Origin: SXRF01 sp039808985
GTDB lineage: Bacteria > Pseudomonadota > Alphaproteobacteria > Rickettsiales > SXRF01
DNA: 64,000 bases
Direction of reading: 5' to 3'
Assembly: GCA_039808985.1 (NCBI GenBank)
Contig: JBDHUC010000004.1
Span: 1 to 64,000, forward strand
The notes beneath the pieces are model-generated. The model made no database searches, was not told the DNA's origin, and worked only from the letters and a program-made list of their open reading frames with translations. This document shows positions 1-8,026 of the stretch, in pieces; within the stretch, counting starts at the first letter, position 1; every line of letters starts with the position of its first letter. Both the position numbers and the translations under genes were made by a program.

Positions 1-106
1 CAACTTTATCACGGCAAACAAATCAGTTGCTCAACTTACATTTTATATATAGAATAAATTTGCTGCAAAACACTACATAACACATTAAATCATATATATA
101 ATTTAA

Positions 107-181
107 TGGCTGGGGCGCCAGGATTCGAACCTGGGTATGACGGAATCAAAATCCGTTGCCTTACCGCTTGGCGACGCCCCA
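107..181 (-). tRNA. tRNA-Gln (anticodon TTG)
   Basis: On the minus strand this folds as a complete cloverleaf. The acceptor stem TGGGGCG/CGCCCCA is followed by discriminator G and an encoded CCA (107-109). The anticodon stem ACGGA/TCCGT holds the loop TTTTGAT, giving anticodon TTG, which reads CAA. The T-arm GTTCGAATC is intact. Confidence 0.96.
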
Positions 182-416
182 ACTTCTTGAATATTATGTA
201 TAAAATCAATATATAATAAATATATTCCTGTCGTTGCGCGTGAATAGGAACGCAAACTTATCAATTTGTCAATTGGATTGAGGCAAATATATATATAAAA
301 AGCATAAAGACGATAAAAATGACACAAATCGGTTGCAATTTATTGAGAATGTGCTATCAAATCTTACAAGGCATATTAGTTAATATTTGTAAACTATTTT
401 GGAGTAAATTGGCACA

Positions 417-1937
417 ATGAGTGAAAGCCAGAAAAAAAATACCATAGAAACAAAAGGTGATAAAAAAATGACCATAAACTCCGAATCTGCCTTAACTGCA
501 AATGATATGGACTATGATTTCCATATCCAGGAAAATACAGCTCCTAAAAATCAGTCACTCAACTTATATATTTTTTCTGATATATTGGCATTAATTCTTG
601 GCCTCACCTGCTCATGGCTTACCACTTATGCAATCAATGGCATATTTTTTAAAACCAGCGGACTGTTTGTTTCACAAACCTATACATCAAATCATATATT
701 ATCCTTTTTCGTAGTTTCTGTTGGGCTCATATTATGGTTCGGACATAATAAGCACTACAAGGTAAGAATGCCTTTCTGGACCGAAACCCAGAAAATAATA
801 AGCGCGCTTGGATTTGCATTGCTAGTTGACGGTTTTTTACAGTTCGCATCAAAGCATGATATTTCGCGGATACTTATCATATCAAGCTGGATATTTTCTG
901 CATTTATTATTATCGCCCTTCGTGCTGCAGTTCGCAAAGCAGCTATTAAACGCGGCGTTTTTCAGTTGCCAACCTTACTTGTCGGAACGGGCGCCACCGC
1001 CCAGCAGATACAAGCAGCTTTAAAATCAGCTCCGGAAATGGGTTATGCCATTACCGCACAGATAAAAAACCTGCCGGTTGAATTTTTACAGGCTGGCAGT
1101 TCATGGAAAAAACTATGCGAAAAATTTGGCGCGCAGCACGTGATAATAGCTCTTGATGGAAAAGACTTGCCAGAAACCGATAAGATAATGGAAAAGCTTG
1201 CACGTGAGCCAGTTTCATTCTCAGTTGCCCCTCCTCTTCACAATCTCCCGGTGAACGGAATGGTTACGCATTATTTTATAAACCATAATAATATGCTCAT
1301 AACCCATAGCAATTGTATCGAACAACGCCTGCCACAAATCATAAAGCGCAGCATAGATATTACGATTTCAGGCAGCGCGCTCCTTGTATTATCGCCTTTT
1401 ATGTTAATTATTGCCTGCCTGGTAAGGATGGATGGTGGCTCAGCTTTGTTTGGCCATAAGCGCCTTGGCTTCCGCGGGAAGACGTTTCCTTGCATGAAAT
1501 TCCGCAGCATGGTCATGGGCGGCGATGCAATATTGAAGCAGCATCTGAAGGAAAATCCAGAAGCTGCTAAAGAATGGGAAGAAACACAAAAACTGCAAAA
1601 CGACCCGCGCGTAACCCGCCTTGGTAAATTCCTGCGCAGCACCAGCCTTGATGAACTTCCACAGCTAATAAATGTATTGCGTGGTGATATGAGCCTGGTT
1701 GGCCCACGTCCGATTGTGCGTGATGAGATAGCCCATTACAAATATGATATTGCGCATTACTATCGTGTCCGTCCAGGTGTGACTGGCCTGTGGCAGGTAA
1801 GTGGCCGCAATGACGTAAGCTATGCGCAACGAGTGCAGATGGATAGCTGGTACGTAAAAAACTGGTCGCTATGGCATGATATAGCAATTATCTGCAAAAC
1901 CTTCCCTGCGGTTTTCAAACGTAGCGGCGCATACTGA
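417..1937 (+). CDS. WbaP/WcaJ-type undecaprenyl-phosphate sugar phosphotransferase
   Basis: Membrane enzyme that probably transfers a sugar-1-phosphate from a UDP-sugar to undecaprenyl phosphate, the first step of exopolysaccharide, capsule or O-antigen repeat synthesis. The 506 residues show about four N-terminal membrane helices (roughly 45-175), a middle nucleotide-binding-like region, and a C-terminal bacterial sugar transferase domain from about residue 305. That domain has a membrane helix, the KFRSM motif, LDELPQ with the Asp-Glu pair, the MSLVGPRP motif and RPGVTGLWQVSGR. Length and architecture fit WbaP and WcaJ; the donor sugar cannot be read from sequence. The start at 417 has GGAG about 12 bases upstream. 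A second ATG at 468 follows GGTGATAAAAAA and is possible. No other glycan genes adjoin it. Confidence 0.9.
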   Translation: MSESQKKNTIETKGDKKMTINSESALTANDMDYDFHIQENTAPKNQSLNLYIFSDILALILGLTCSWLTTYAINGIFFKTSGLFVSQTYTSNHILSFFVVSVGLILWFGHNKHYKVRMPFWTETQKIISALGFALLVDGFLQFASKHDISRILIISSWIFSAFIIIALRAAVRKAAIKRGVFQLPTLLVGTGATAQQIQAALKSAPEMGYAITAQIKNLPVEFLQAGSSWKKLCEKFGAQHVIIALDGKDLPETDKIMEKLAREPVSFSVAPPLHNLPVNGMVTHYFINHNNMLITHSNCIEQRLPQIIKRSIDITISGSALLVLSPFMLIIACLVRMDGGSALFGHKRLGFRGKTFPCMKFRSMVMGGDAILKQHLKENPEAAKEWEETQKLQNDPRVTRLGKFLRSTSLDELPQLINVLRGDMSLVGPRPIVRDEIAHYKYDIAHYYRVRPGVTGLWQVSGRNDVSYAQRVQMDSWYVKNWSLWHDIAIICKTFPAVFKRSGAY

Positions 1938-1952
1938 TAATTCTATATAATT

Positions 1953-2342
1953 CTATCTATTCAGAACATGCTTGCGGGTGGCTTCAACCACTTCTTTTAC
2001 TTCCGCTATCAAATCATCCGGTATTGCGATCTGCTCAAGGCTTTTTGCCATATGCTCAACCACAAGGTCAAAATGCACATCACTCAGCCCCTGCTCCACA
2101 GACTGCGCATGGGCATTACGCAGTCCGCGCTGCCAGTAGGTGTAATCCGTAGGCCCACCCATAGCAAATGTAAGGAATATACGCTGCTTGCTTATAAGCC
2201 GTTCAATCTCAACATCCTTGAAGAAGGGTAGCAGCTTATCATCGCTCATAATTTTTTTGTAAAAAATATTTAGCACTTTGGCTATGGCGTCATCACCACC
2301 AATCCTGCTGTAAAGGCTTTCGTTTAATGTAATTTTTGACAT
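1953..2342 (-). CDS. truncated hemoglobin, group 1 (TrHbN-like)
   Basis: Small heme globin of 129 residues, probably for O2 or NO chemistry in the cytoplasm. The N-terminal SLYSRIGG and the PFF turn are typical of group 1. Tyr28 lies at the B10 position, and the GLRNAHA motif supplies the likely proximal histidine, His78. The GGP segment carries two extra residues (TYW) relative to the usual group 1 form. It converges with the preceding sugar transferase gene (16-base gap) and appears to be a single-gene unit. NO detoxification is an inference from the family. Confidence 0.9.
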   Translation of the reverse strand: MSKITLNESLYSRIGGDDAIAKVLNIFYKKIMSDDKLLPFFKDVEIERLISKQRIFLTFAMGGPTDYTYWQRGLRNAHAQSVEQGLSDVHFDLVVEHMAKSLEQIAIPDDLIAEVKEVVEATRKHVLNR

Positions 2343-2486
2343 TTATTCTACTATTCAGCGAATATTTTTCTATAAATTAGCCAATACCATTAATAATACA
2401 AGTTAAAATGTCACTCGAAGCCATACATTGCTACCATCCCATACCATTTGGCCTGGGTACAGCTCTTGTAATAATTATGCGTTGTA

Positions 2487-2571
2487 TGGTGCGGTCGAGA
2501 AGACTCGAACTTCCAAGGGTCGCCCCGCCACCACCTCAAGGTGGTGCGTCTACCAATTCCGCCACGACCGC
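2487..2571 (-). tRNA. tRNA-Leu (anticodon GAG)
   Basis: Class II tRNA on the minus strand. The acceptor GCGGTCG/CGACCGC is followed by discriminator A and encoded CCA (2487-2489). The anticodon stem CCACC/GGTGG encloses TTGAGGT, giving GAG. A long variable arm and the T-loop GTTCGAGTC are present. Confidence 0.96.
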
Positions 2572-2711
2572 ACTATATAAGGATCTTGCATAGTTATAAC
2601 TATACAAGAATACTTGCTTCCAATAAAAATGGAGATAGACATGTAGCAAATAATACGGAATTAACAAGCGCTAATTACTGTCATGAAAAACGAACCACAA
2701 TTTTTATTATT

Positions 2712-3347
2712 ATGCCCATAAGCACCTTGGAATGGAAGATTTCACCCGGCTTGACGCCATATCCTGAAGCAGTATCGCAGATGGAGCAGCGGGTTGAGCA
2801 GATAATAAACGGAACTGCTGCTGAATTAGTGTGGCTTGTCGAGCATCCACCGGTTTATACCGCCGGAACCAGCGCTGATGAGGCCGACCTCCTGTCCAAT
2901 GACTTCCCGCTATATCATACCGGACGTGGCGGACAGATAACCTATCATGGCCCCGGCCAGCGCGTAGCTTACGTCATGCTCGACCTTAAAAAACGCGGCG
3001 CGATGGACGTGCGCGCTTTCGTAAAAAACCTTGAGAGCTGGCTGGTGGCAACACTTGGTGAATTCGGAGTAAAAGGCGAGATACGCGAAGGACGTGTTGG
3101 CGTGTGGGTTGAAGATGGCAATACAGAAAACAAGATTGCGGCACTTGGAATCCGAATCCGCAAATGGGTAACTTTTCATGGCATAGCACTTAACGTAAAT
3201 CCCGATCTTTCGCATTACGCAGGAATAGTCCCATGTGGTATAAGCGGCTACGGCATAACATCGCTGCACAAACTTGACGTAAAAGCCAGCATGGATGAGG
3301 TGGATATGGCTCTGGGGATTAAATTCAGGGAAATTTTCAGCGCATGA
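2712..3347 (+). CDS. lipB: octanoyl-[ACP]:protein N-octanoyltransferase LipB
   Basis: Moves octanoate from acyl carrier protein to the lipoyl domains of 2-oxoacid dehydrogenases and the glycine cleavage H protein, the first step of lipoate synthesis. The 211-residue protein has HTGRGGQITYHGPGQ (69-83), the KIAALG motif with catalytic Lys141, FHGIALN, and the catalytic Cys175 in GIVPCGI. I chose the ATG at 2712 because the longer open frame begins inside tRNA-Leu at 2541 and adds 57 residues absent from the family. It overlaps the next gene by four bases (ATGA), so translation is probably coupled. lipA is not in the window. Confidence 0.95.
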   Translation: MPISTLEWKISPGLTPYPEAVSQMEQRVEQIINGTAAELVWLVEHPPVYTAGTSADEADLLSNDFPLYHTGRGGQITYHGPGQRVAYVMLDLKKRGAMDVRAFVKNLESWLVATLGEFGVKGEIREGRVGVWVEDGNTENKIAALGIRIRKWVTFHGIALNVNPDLSHYAGIVPCGISGYGITSLHKLDVKASMDEVDMALGIKFREIFSA

Positions 3348-3991
3348 TGGCAGGCAAAACAAAAACATATCTCCTGTGCGAATTCATTGCCATTTTTGGC
3401 GCACTGCCGCTTGCCTTGGCAATATTCAGGCCGCACGGATGGATATATATTACATTATGGATATTTACGCTGTGTTGCTATTTCTGGCTACAACGTAACA
3501 GCTATAACTTCAAAACCGACTGGAACAAAAAAGCCCTTAATAAAATTACTCTGCGACGAATAATTTTACCGCTTCTGCCAATTGCAATTGCCCTTGCCCT
3601 GTTCACATACATCATGATTCCTGAACGCCTGTTCAGCCTGCCACTGCAAAGGCCACAGCTATGGGTTATGGTGATGATACTATATCCACTTCTCTCGGTA
3701 ATCCCGCAGGAAATAATCTTCCGTAGTTTTTTCTTCCGCCGCTATAGCCCCTTATTCACTACGCAAAACACAATGCTATTAGCAAGCGCTCTGGCCTTTG
3801 GCTGGATGCATATTATTCTTTTAAATTGGGTGGCAGTTGTTTTCAGCTTTTTCGGCGGCTTGATATTCGCTCACACCTACAGCAAAACCAATTCCCTCGC
3901 CGCAACCTGCCTTGAACATGCGCTCTATGGCTGCATATTATTTACTCTTGGGATGGGTTATTATTTCTACCACGGGCAAGCAGTTAATTAA
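3344..3991 (+). CDS. CPBP-family intramembrane protease-like protein
   Basis: Polytopic inner membrane protein of 215 residues related to the CPBP (CAAX protease and bacteriocin-processing, Abi) family. Hydrophobic segments lie near 10-50, 73-92, 105-120 and 145-210. The family motifs are recognisable: PQEIIFR (Gln122, Glu123, Arg127) for EExxxR, FGWMH (Phe152, His156) for FxxxH, and His192 in the third helix. The first Glu of the motif is Gln. The substrate is unknown. It overlaps lipB by four bases, so the two are cotranscribed, although no functional link to lipoylation is known. Confidence 0.8.
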   Translation: MMAGKTKTYLLCEFIAIFGALPLALAIFRPHGWIYITLWIFTLCCYFWLQRNSYNFKTDWNKKALNKITLRRIILPLLPIAIALALFTYIMIPERLFSLPLQRPQLWVMVMILYPLLSVIPQEIIFRSFFFRRYSPLFTTQNTMLLASALAFGWMHIILLNWVAVVFSFFGGLIFAHTYSKTNSLAATCLEHALYGCILFTLGMGYYFYHGQAVN

Positions 3992-4122
3992 AAAATAATT
4001 ACGCATTTTTTATATATTGCCCACGCTCTTTAAGCAGCATACTTACGCCTTATATGTCTATATACTCTAGTTATATGTTAATATTTAAAATTAATAATAA
4101 ACTACAATGAATGGAGAATTTT

Positions 4123-4677
4123 ATGAAAAAACTATTATCGCTCCTAACCGCTTTTACGCTGTGCATATTCACGCTCACAGCAGCAGGAAATGCCTTTGCA
4201 ACCACCAAGGATGAGCTGGTAAAGGATTCCAATCTGGCGCTGGCAACGCTTACTAAAAGCAATGTGCTCGCCGCCGATATTTCCAAACAGGCCAAAGCCA
4301 TACTTATTTTCCCGAACATTGTAAAAGCAGGCCTGGTTTTTGGCGGCGCTTATGGCGAGGGTATATTAAAGAGTGGAAGCACCATTGACGGGTATTATAA
4401 TTCCATAAGCGCGTCATTTGGCTGGCAGGCTGGTGCCCAATCCTATGGCTATGTTGTTTTCCTCATGACCGATAATGCGGTTAAATACATACATGAAACC
4501 CATGGCTGGGAAATAGGCGTTGGCCCTACTGTTGTCCTGGTTAATGAAGGCGCTGCCAAAAATCTTTCAAGCACAACTTTAAAAGATGATGCCTATGCGT
4601 TCATCTTCGATCAACAGGGTTTGATGGCCAGCCTCAGCATCGAAGGCACCAAGATTTCCAGGATCAAAAACCCGTAG
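4123..4677 (+). CDS. exported SYLF-domain (Ysc84-like) protein
   Basis: Predicted periplasmic protein of 184 residues. The start at 4123 gives a clean signal peptide (MKKLLSLLTAFTLCIF..., cleavage after AFA near residue 26) and is preceded by GGAG; an ATG at 4111 overlaps that ribosome site and was not used. The mature part matches the SYLF lipid-binding domain: AKAILIFPNIVKAG, then a glycine-rich GGAYGEGIL segment, ASFGWQAGAQSYGYVVFLM, and VGPTVVLV. In the family this domain binds phosphoinositides or actin in eukaryotes; bacterial members are exported and of unclear role. It stands alone, followed by a palindromic repeat. Confidence 0.88.
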   Translation: MKKLLSLLTAFTLCIFTLTAAGNAFATTKDELVKDSNLALATLTKSNVLAADISKQAKAILIFPNIVKAGLVFGGAYGEGILKSGSTIDGYYNSISASFGWQAGAQSYGYVVFLMTDNAVKYIHETHGWEIGVGPTVVLVNEGAAKNLSSTTLKDDAYAFIFDQQGLMASLSIEGTKISRIKNP

Positions 4678-4690
4678 TAATTACAACGCT

Positions 4691-4760
4691 CCCTGTCACC
4701 CCGCACTTGTTGCGGGGTCCAGGGCTTAATGTCGGATACCGCCATCCGGCGGCATGACAG
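4691..4760 (+). repeat. palindromic repeat family A, complete copy
   Basis: Element of about 70 bp with inverted ends CTGTCA (4693-4698) and TGACAG (4755-4760). It contains two hairpins: CCCCGCA/TTGCGGGG and CCGCC/GGCGG. The same sequence recurs at 23506-23579, inverted at 32936-33002, and as a left half at 27795-27827. It lies between the SYLF gene and tRNA-Leu. Confidence 0.9.
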
Positions 4761-4788
4761 TACAGGAAATATCAAATGAAACGCCATG

Positions 4789-4873
4789 TGGTGCCCAGGA
4801 AGAGACTCGAACTCCCATGCCTTGCGGCGCTGCTACCTGAAAGCAGTGCGTCTACCAATTCCGCCACCTGGGC
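4789..4873 (-). tRNA. tRNA-Leu (anticodon CAG)
   Basis: Class II tRNA on the minus strand. The acceptor GCCCAGG/CCTGGGC is followed by discriminator A and encoded CCA. The anticodon stem CTGCT/AGCAG encloses TTCAGGT, giving CAG. The long variable arm and T-loop GTTCGAGTC are present. Confidence 0.96.
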
Positions 4874-4887
4874 ATAATGCGATGACT

Positions 4888-4912
4888 GGCAAACCTTATT
4901 ATGGGGTTTGCC
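4888..4912. repeat. short hairpin, GGCAAACC/GGTTTGCC
   Basis: Perfect 8-bp inverted repeat around a 9-base loop, just upstream of tRNA-Leu. It resembles the AAATCC/GGATTT hairpins at 26287-26342 and 60490-60512 in size and in the GCAAA/TTTGC stem, but it could be independent. Confidence 0.55.
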
Positions 4913-5017
4913 CATATTGTCAAGACAACACTTCTTAAAAAAACAAAAAACATTGTAAAAACAGTTGAGTTTTTCAGTTTTTCAGGTTTAATCCAGATTC
5001 TTCAAATTTATGATTGG

Positions 5018-5968
5018 ATGGATATGGAACAACGGGTCATCACTATTGTCGGCGGCACAGGATTCCTCGGCAAATACGTTGTGCAAAGGCTTGCGCGCGC
5101 TGGTTTTCGCTTGCGCGTGGTATCGCGTAATCCAGTAAGGACAACAGATCTGAAAACATCCGGCCAGGTCGGCCAGATCGCGCTCATCGCCGGAGATATA
5201 ACTAATCCCGAAACCTATGCTTCGGCCATTCAAGGCTCATACGCGGTTATAAACCTGGTTGGTATAATGTGCGAGCGCGGAAAACAGAATTTTTCCGGGG
5301 TTCATTCAGTTGGTGCAGAAAAGCTGGCCATCGCCGCTAAGGCTGCTGGCGTTTCACGCTTTATCCAGGTTTCAGCGCTCGGGGTTGAGCATGAGCTTGG
5401 CTCAAGCTATGCGCGCTCAAAATTCCTTGGTGAACGCGCTGTAATTCTTGCTTTCCCTGAAGCAACTATATTGCGTCCCAGCGTAATGTTCGGGCCGGAA
5501 GATAATTTCTTCAATAAATTTGCAAAAATGGCCAGTATTTCCCCGGCCCTGCCCATAATCGGAGGCGGCCAGACCCTGTTCCAGCCAGTATATGTGGATG
5601 ATGTCGCCTGTGCTATCGAAACCTGCCTCTCAAAGCCGGAAACCAAAGGCCATACCTATGAACTCGGCGGGCCGCAGGTTTACACCATGAAGCAGCTTAT
5701 AGAATATATATTACTCCTTACGGGCCGCAGCCGATGTGTCACAAGCATACCCTTTGGCATAGCATCATGCCTTGGCGGAATTGGGGAATGGATGCCCACC
5801 CCGCCACTCACACGCGACCAGGTTAAACTCCTGCGCTATAACAATACAGTGAATCCCGATCTCAAATCGTTCAGCCAGCTTGAAATAACACCAACAGCAG
5901 TCGAGCTTATAGTTCCCGAATACCTGTCTATATATCACAAAAAAGACTACGGAAAGCTGGCCGCGTAA
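5018..5968 (+). CDS. NDUFA9-like atypical SDR (complex I-associated family)
   Basis: Rossmann-fold NAD(P)-binding protein of about 316 residues. VGGTGFLGKYVVQRL near the start is the nucleotide-binding motif. VINLVGIM, FIQVSALG and YARSKFLGE follow the pattern of extended SDR proteins. ATILRPSVMFGPEDNFFNKFA is characteristic of the bacterial relatives of the complex I subunit NDUFA9. The long open frame begins at 4901, but its first 39 residues are hydrophobic-poor AT-rich translation, so a start at 5018 or 5024 is preferred; neither has a strong ribosome site. The gene ends one base before gltD and probably shares its transcript. A role in complex I or redox sensing is inferred from the family only. 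Confidence 0.82.
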   Translation: MDMEQRVITIVGGTGFLGKYVVQRLARAGFRLRVVSRNPVRTTDLKTSGQVGQIALIAGDITNPETYASAIQGSYAVINLVGIMCERGKQNFSGVHSVGAEKLAIAAKAAGVSRFIQVSALGVEHELGSSYARSKFLGERAVILAFPEATILRPSVMFGPEDNFFNKFAKMASISPALPIIGGGQTLFQPVYVDDVACAIETCLSKPETKGHTYELGGPQVYTMKQLIEYILLLTGRSRCVTSIPFGIASCLGGIGEWMPTPPLTRDQVKLLRYNNTVNPDLKSFSQLEITPTAVELIVPEYLSIYHKKDYGKLAA

Positions 5969-5969
5969 C

Positions 5970-7436
5970 ATGCTTAAATTCACTGATACGCCCCAACATT
6001 TCCCAGAAGTAAAATCACCGGAATTACGCAAAAAAGATTTTGAAGAAATATATAAACAGTTCAATACAGCGCAGGCGGCGCAGCAGGCTGAGCGCTGTTC
6101 GCAATGCGGAATACCTTATTGCCAGATACATTGCCCGCTGCAAAACAACATTCCCGACTGGCTTAAGCTAACCGCCGAAGGCAGACTTGAAGAGGCCTAT
6201 GCTATTTCCAGCGCAACTAATAATTTCCCTGAAATCTGTGGCCGCATCTGTCCACAGGACAAGCTGTGCGAAGGCAACTGCGTTATTGAAAAGGATTATA
6301 AATCCGTAACCATAGGCTCGGTAGAAAAATACATAACCGAAACAGCATTTGCAAACGGCTGGGTAAAACCTGTAAAAGTCAAAAAAGAATCGGGCTTTTC
6401 GGTGGGTATAATCGGCGCAGGCCCGGCTGGCCTTGCAGCGGCAGATATGCTGCGGCGCAAGGGACACGGGGTTCATGTCTATGACCGCTACGACCGCGTA
6501 GGTGGGCTTATGATATATGGCATTCCCAATTTCAAGCTGGAAAAAGAAGTGGTATTACGCCGCCACCAACTGCTTAAGGATGGCGGGATAGAATTCCACC
6601 TCGGCGTTGACATAGGCGGCAAGGTTTCATTAGCTGATTTGCAGGCAAAACATGATGCGGTCCTTATCGCAACTGGGGTTTATAAATCGCGCGCCATGGA
6701 TGTTCCTAATTCCAGCCTTAAAAACATCATTCCGGCGCTTCCATATTTAACTGCCAGCAACCGAAAAAATCTTGGCGATAAGGTTCCGGCTTTTGATAAC
6801 GGGGAATTTAACGCATCCGGCAAATCCGTAGTGGTGGTTGGCGGCGGCGATACGGCTATGGATTGCGTACGCACTGCCATACGCCAGGGAGCAAAATCCG
6901 TCACCTGCCTTTATCGCCGTGACCGCGCAAATATGCCAGGCAGCGCAAGGGAGGTTAAGAACGCTGAGGAAGAAGGCGTGAATTTTATGTGGCTTTCTGC
7001 GCCAAAGGCTTTTGTTGGCGATAAGAATGTAAAACAAATACTGGTGCAGCGTATGCGCCTTATAACGCATGACGCGGCAGGCAGGCAGAACATCCAGCCG
7101 GTAGAGGGTGAAACTTTCGCTATTGATGCCGATATGGTGATACAAGCCCTTGGCTTTGAGCCGGAGGATATACCGGCAATGTTCAATACTCCCGCATTAA
7201 AACTCAGCAGAAGCGGCACAATTGAAATAAGCCAGCGGAGCTTCATGACCAACATCGAAGGGGTATTTGCCGCAGGCGACATAGTGCGTGGCGCATCACT
7301 TGTGGTCTGGGCTATACGCGATGGCCGCGATGCAGCCAGATCTATCCATAACTATATTACTGGAAAATCAACCGCCACAGATACCCCGAACAGTGATACC
7401 CAAAACCGCGCTCAACCAGATAGGAATGTAGCATGA
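5970..7436 (+). CDS. gltD: glutamate synthase (NADPH) small subunit GltD
   Basis: Flavin subunit of GOGAT, passing electrons from NADPH to the large subunit to make glutamate from 2-oxoglutarate and glutamine. The 488 residues begin with the iron-sulfur region: Cys43, Cys46, Cys51 and Cys55, then CGRICPQDKLCEGNC. The FAD site is IIGAGPAGLAAADML, and the NADPH site is VVVVGGGDTAMDCVR. GDIVRGASLVVWAIRDGR near the end completes the FAD domain. The last 25 residues are a polar tail (TDTPNSDTQNRAQPDRNVA). It is the second gene of a tight gltD-unknown-gltB unit, the reverse of the common gltB-gltD order. Confidence 0.96.
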   Translation: MLKFTDTPQHFPEVKSPELRKKDFEEIYKQFNTAQAAQQAERCSQCGIPYCQIHCPLQNNIPDWLKLTAEGRLEEAYAISSATNNFPEICGRICPQDKLCEGNCVIEKDYKSVTIGSVEKYITETAFANGWVKPVKVKKESGFSVGIIGAGPAGLAAADMLRRKGHGVHVYDRYDRVGGLMIYGIPNFKLEKEVVLRRHQLLKDGGIEFHLGVDIGGKVSLADLQAKHDAVLIATGVYKSRAMDVPNSSLKNIIPALPYLTASNRKNLGDKVPAFDNGEFNASGKSVVVVGGGDTAMDCVRTAIRQGAKSVTCLYRRDRANMPGSAREVKNAEEEGVNFMWLSAPKAFVGDKNVKQILVQRMRLITHDAAGRQNIQPVEGETFAIDADMVIQALGFEPEDIPAMFNTPALKLSRSGTIEISQRSFMTNIEGVFAAGDIVRGASLVVWAIRDGRDAARSIHNYITGKSTATDTPNSDTQNRAQPDRNVA

Positions 7437-8026
7437 AAAATCTTATTGGCAGTATGTTGGTAATATTTATGTCATTATCTAATACAGCATGGGCTGAAGA
7501 ACCTCCTGCAAATACTGCTATGCCACGCGGAATGTCAGCCTCTATAAAAGATATAACCGCCGCCGATATGCCGCGCCAGTCGGCCCAGGAAAACAACCTG
7601 CCTGACAGCAACCAGCAGAATGCCCAGCCAGTGCCGCTTCTTTCCGATCTTCCTTCGACTCGCCGCAGCGGGGAAAAACAAAGCGTGATAAATAATTTCT
7701 GCAGCAACATCACCAGAAAGAACGTTGATGCATCACAGCTATCCTGCATTGATGCGCAAAAACAGGAAGCATGTGAGCGATTCGAGCGCGCACCAGTTAA
7801 TATACAGAGGGTAATGGTGCAGGCCATAGATTGTGAAGCCGATACCAACAGCGGCCACGCCAAATCCGATTGCGACAGTTCCGATGCAAGCCGCCTGGAT
7901 TTACTCAAACAATATTGGGATGACGAGGATTCGTCCTATACCGTCCTTTTCCTTCCCGATATGGTGTTTAATGCCGCTGCCAGTTGCGAAGCTCCCGCAG
8001 CCGCTAAATCAGAGGTAAAACAATAA
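7433..8026 (+). CDS. exported Cys-containing protein between gltD and gltB
   Basis: No family recognised. The 197-residue protein has a convincing signal peptide (MKNLIGSMLVIFMSLSNTAWA, cleavage after residue 21), a Pro/Gln/Asn-rich stretch to about residue 75, and a region with seven cysteines (FCSN, LSCID, EACERF, DCEAD, DCDSS, SCEAP). Disulfides in the periplasm are likely. It overlaps gltD by four bases (ATGA, AGGA upstream), and its stop shares one base with the gltB start, so it is translated inside the glutamate synthase operon although GOGAT is cytoplasmic. The function is unknown. Confidence 0.75.
   Translation: MKNLIGSMLVIFMSLSNTAWAEEPPANTAMPRGMSASIKDITAADMPRQSAQENNLPDSNQQNAQPVPLLSDLPSTRRSGEKQSVINNFCSNITRKNVDASQLSCIDAQKQEACERFERAPVNIQRVMVQAIDCEADTNSGHAKSDCDSSDASRLDLLKQYWDDEDSSYTVLFLPDMVFNAAASCEAPAAAKSEVKQ

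Noticed and set aside
103..327. 74-residue minus-strand open frame
   Set aside because: It reads through tRNA-Gln; the tRNA explains the sequence.
2541..2711. N-terminal extension of LipB by 57 residues
   Set aside because: It begins inside tRNA-Leu(GAG) and has no counterpart in LipB; the ATG at 2712 gives a family-length protein.
4901..5017. Upstream start for the NDUFA9-like gene
   Set aside because: The ATG lies in a hairpin and the extra residues are AT-rich without family similarity.
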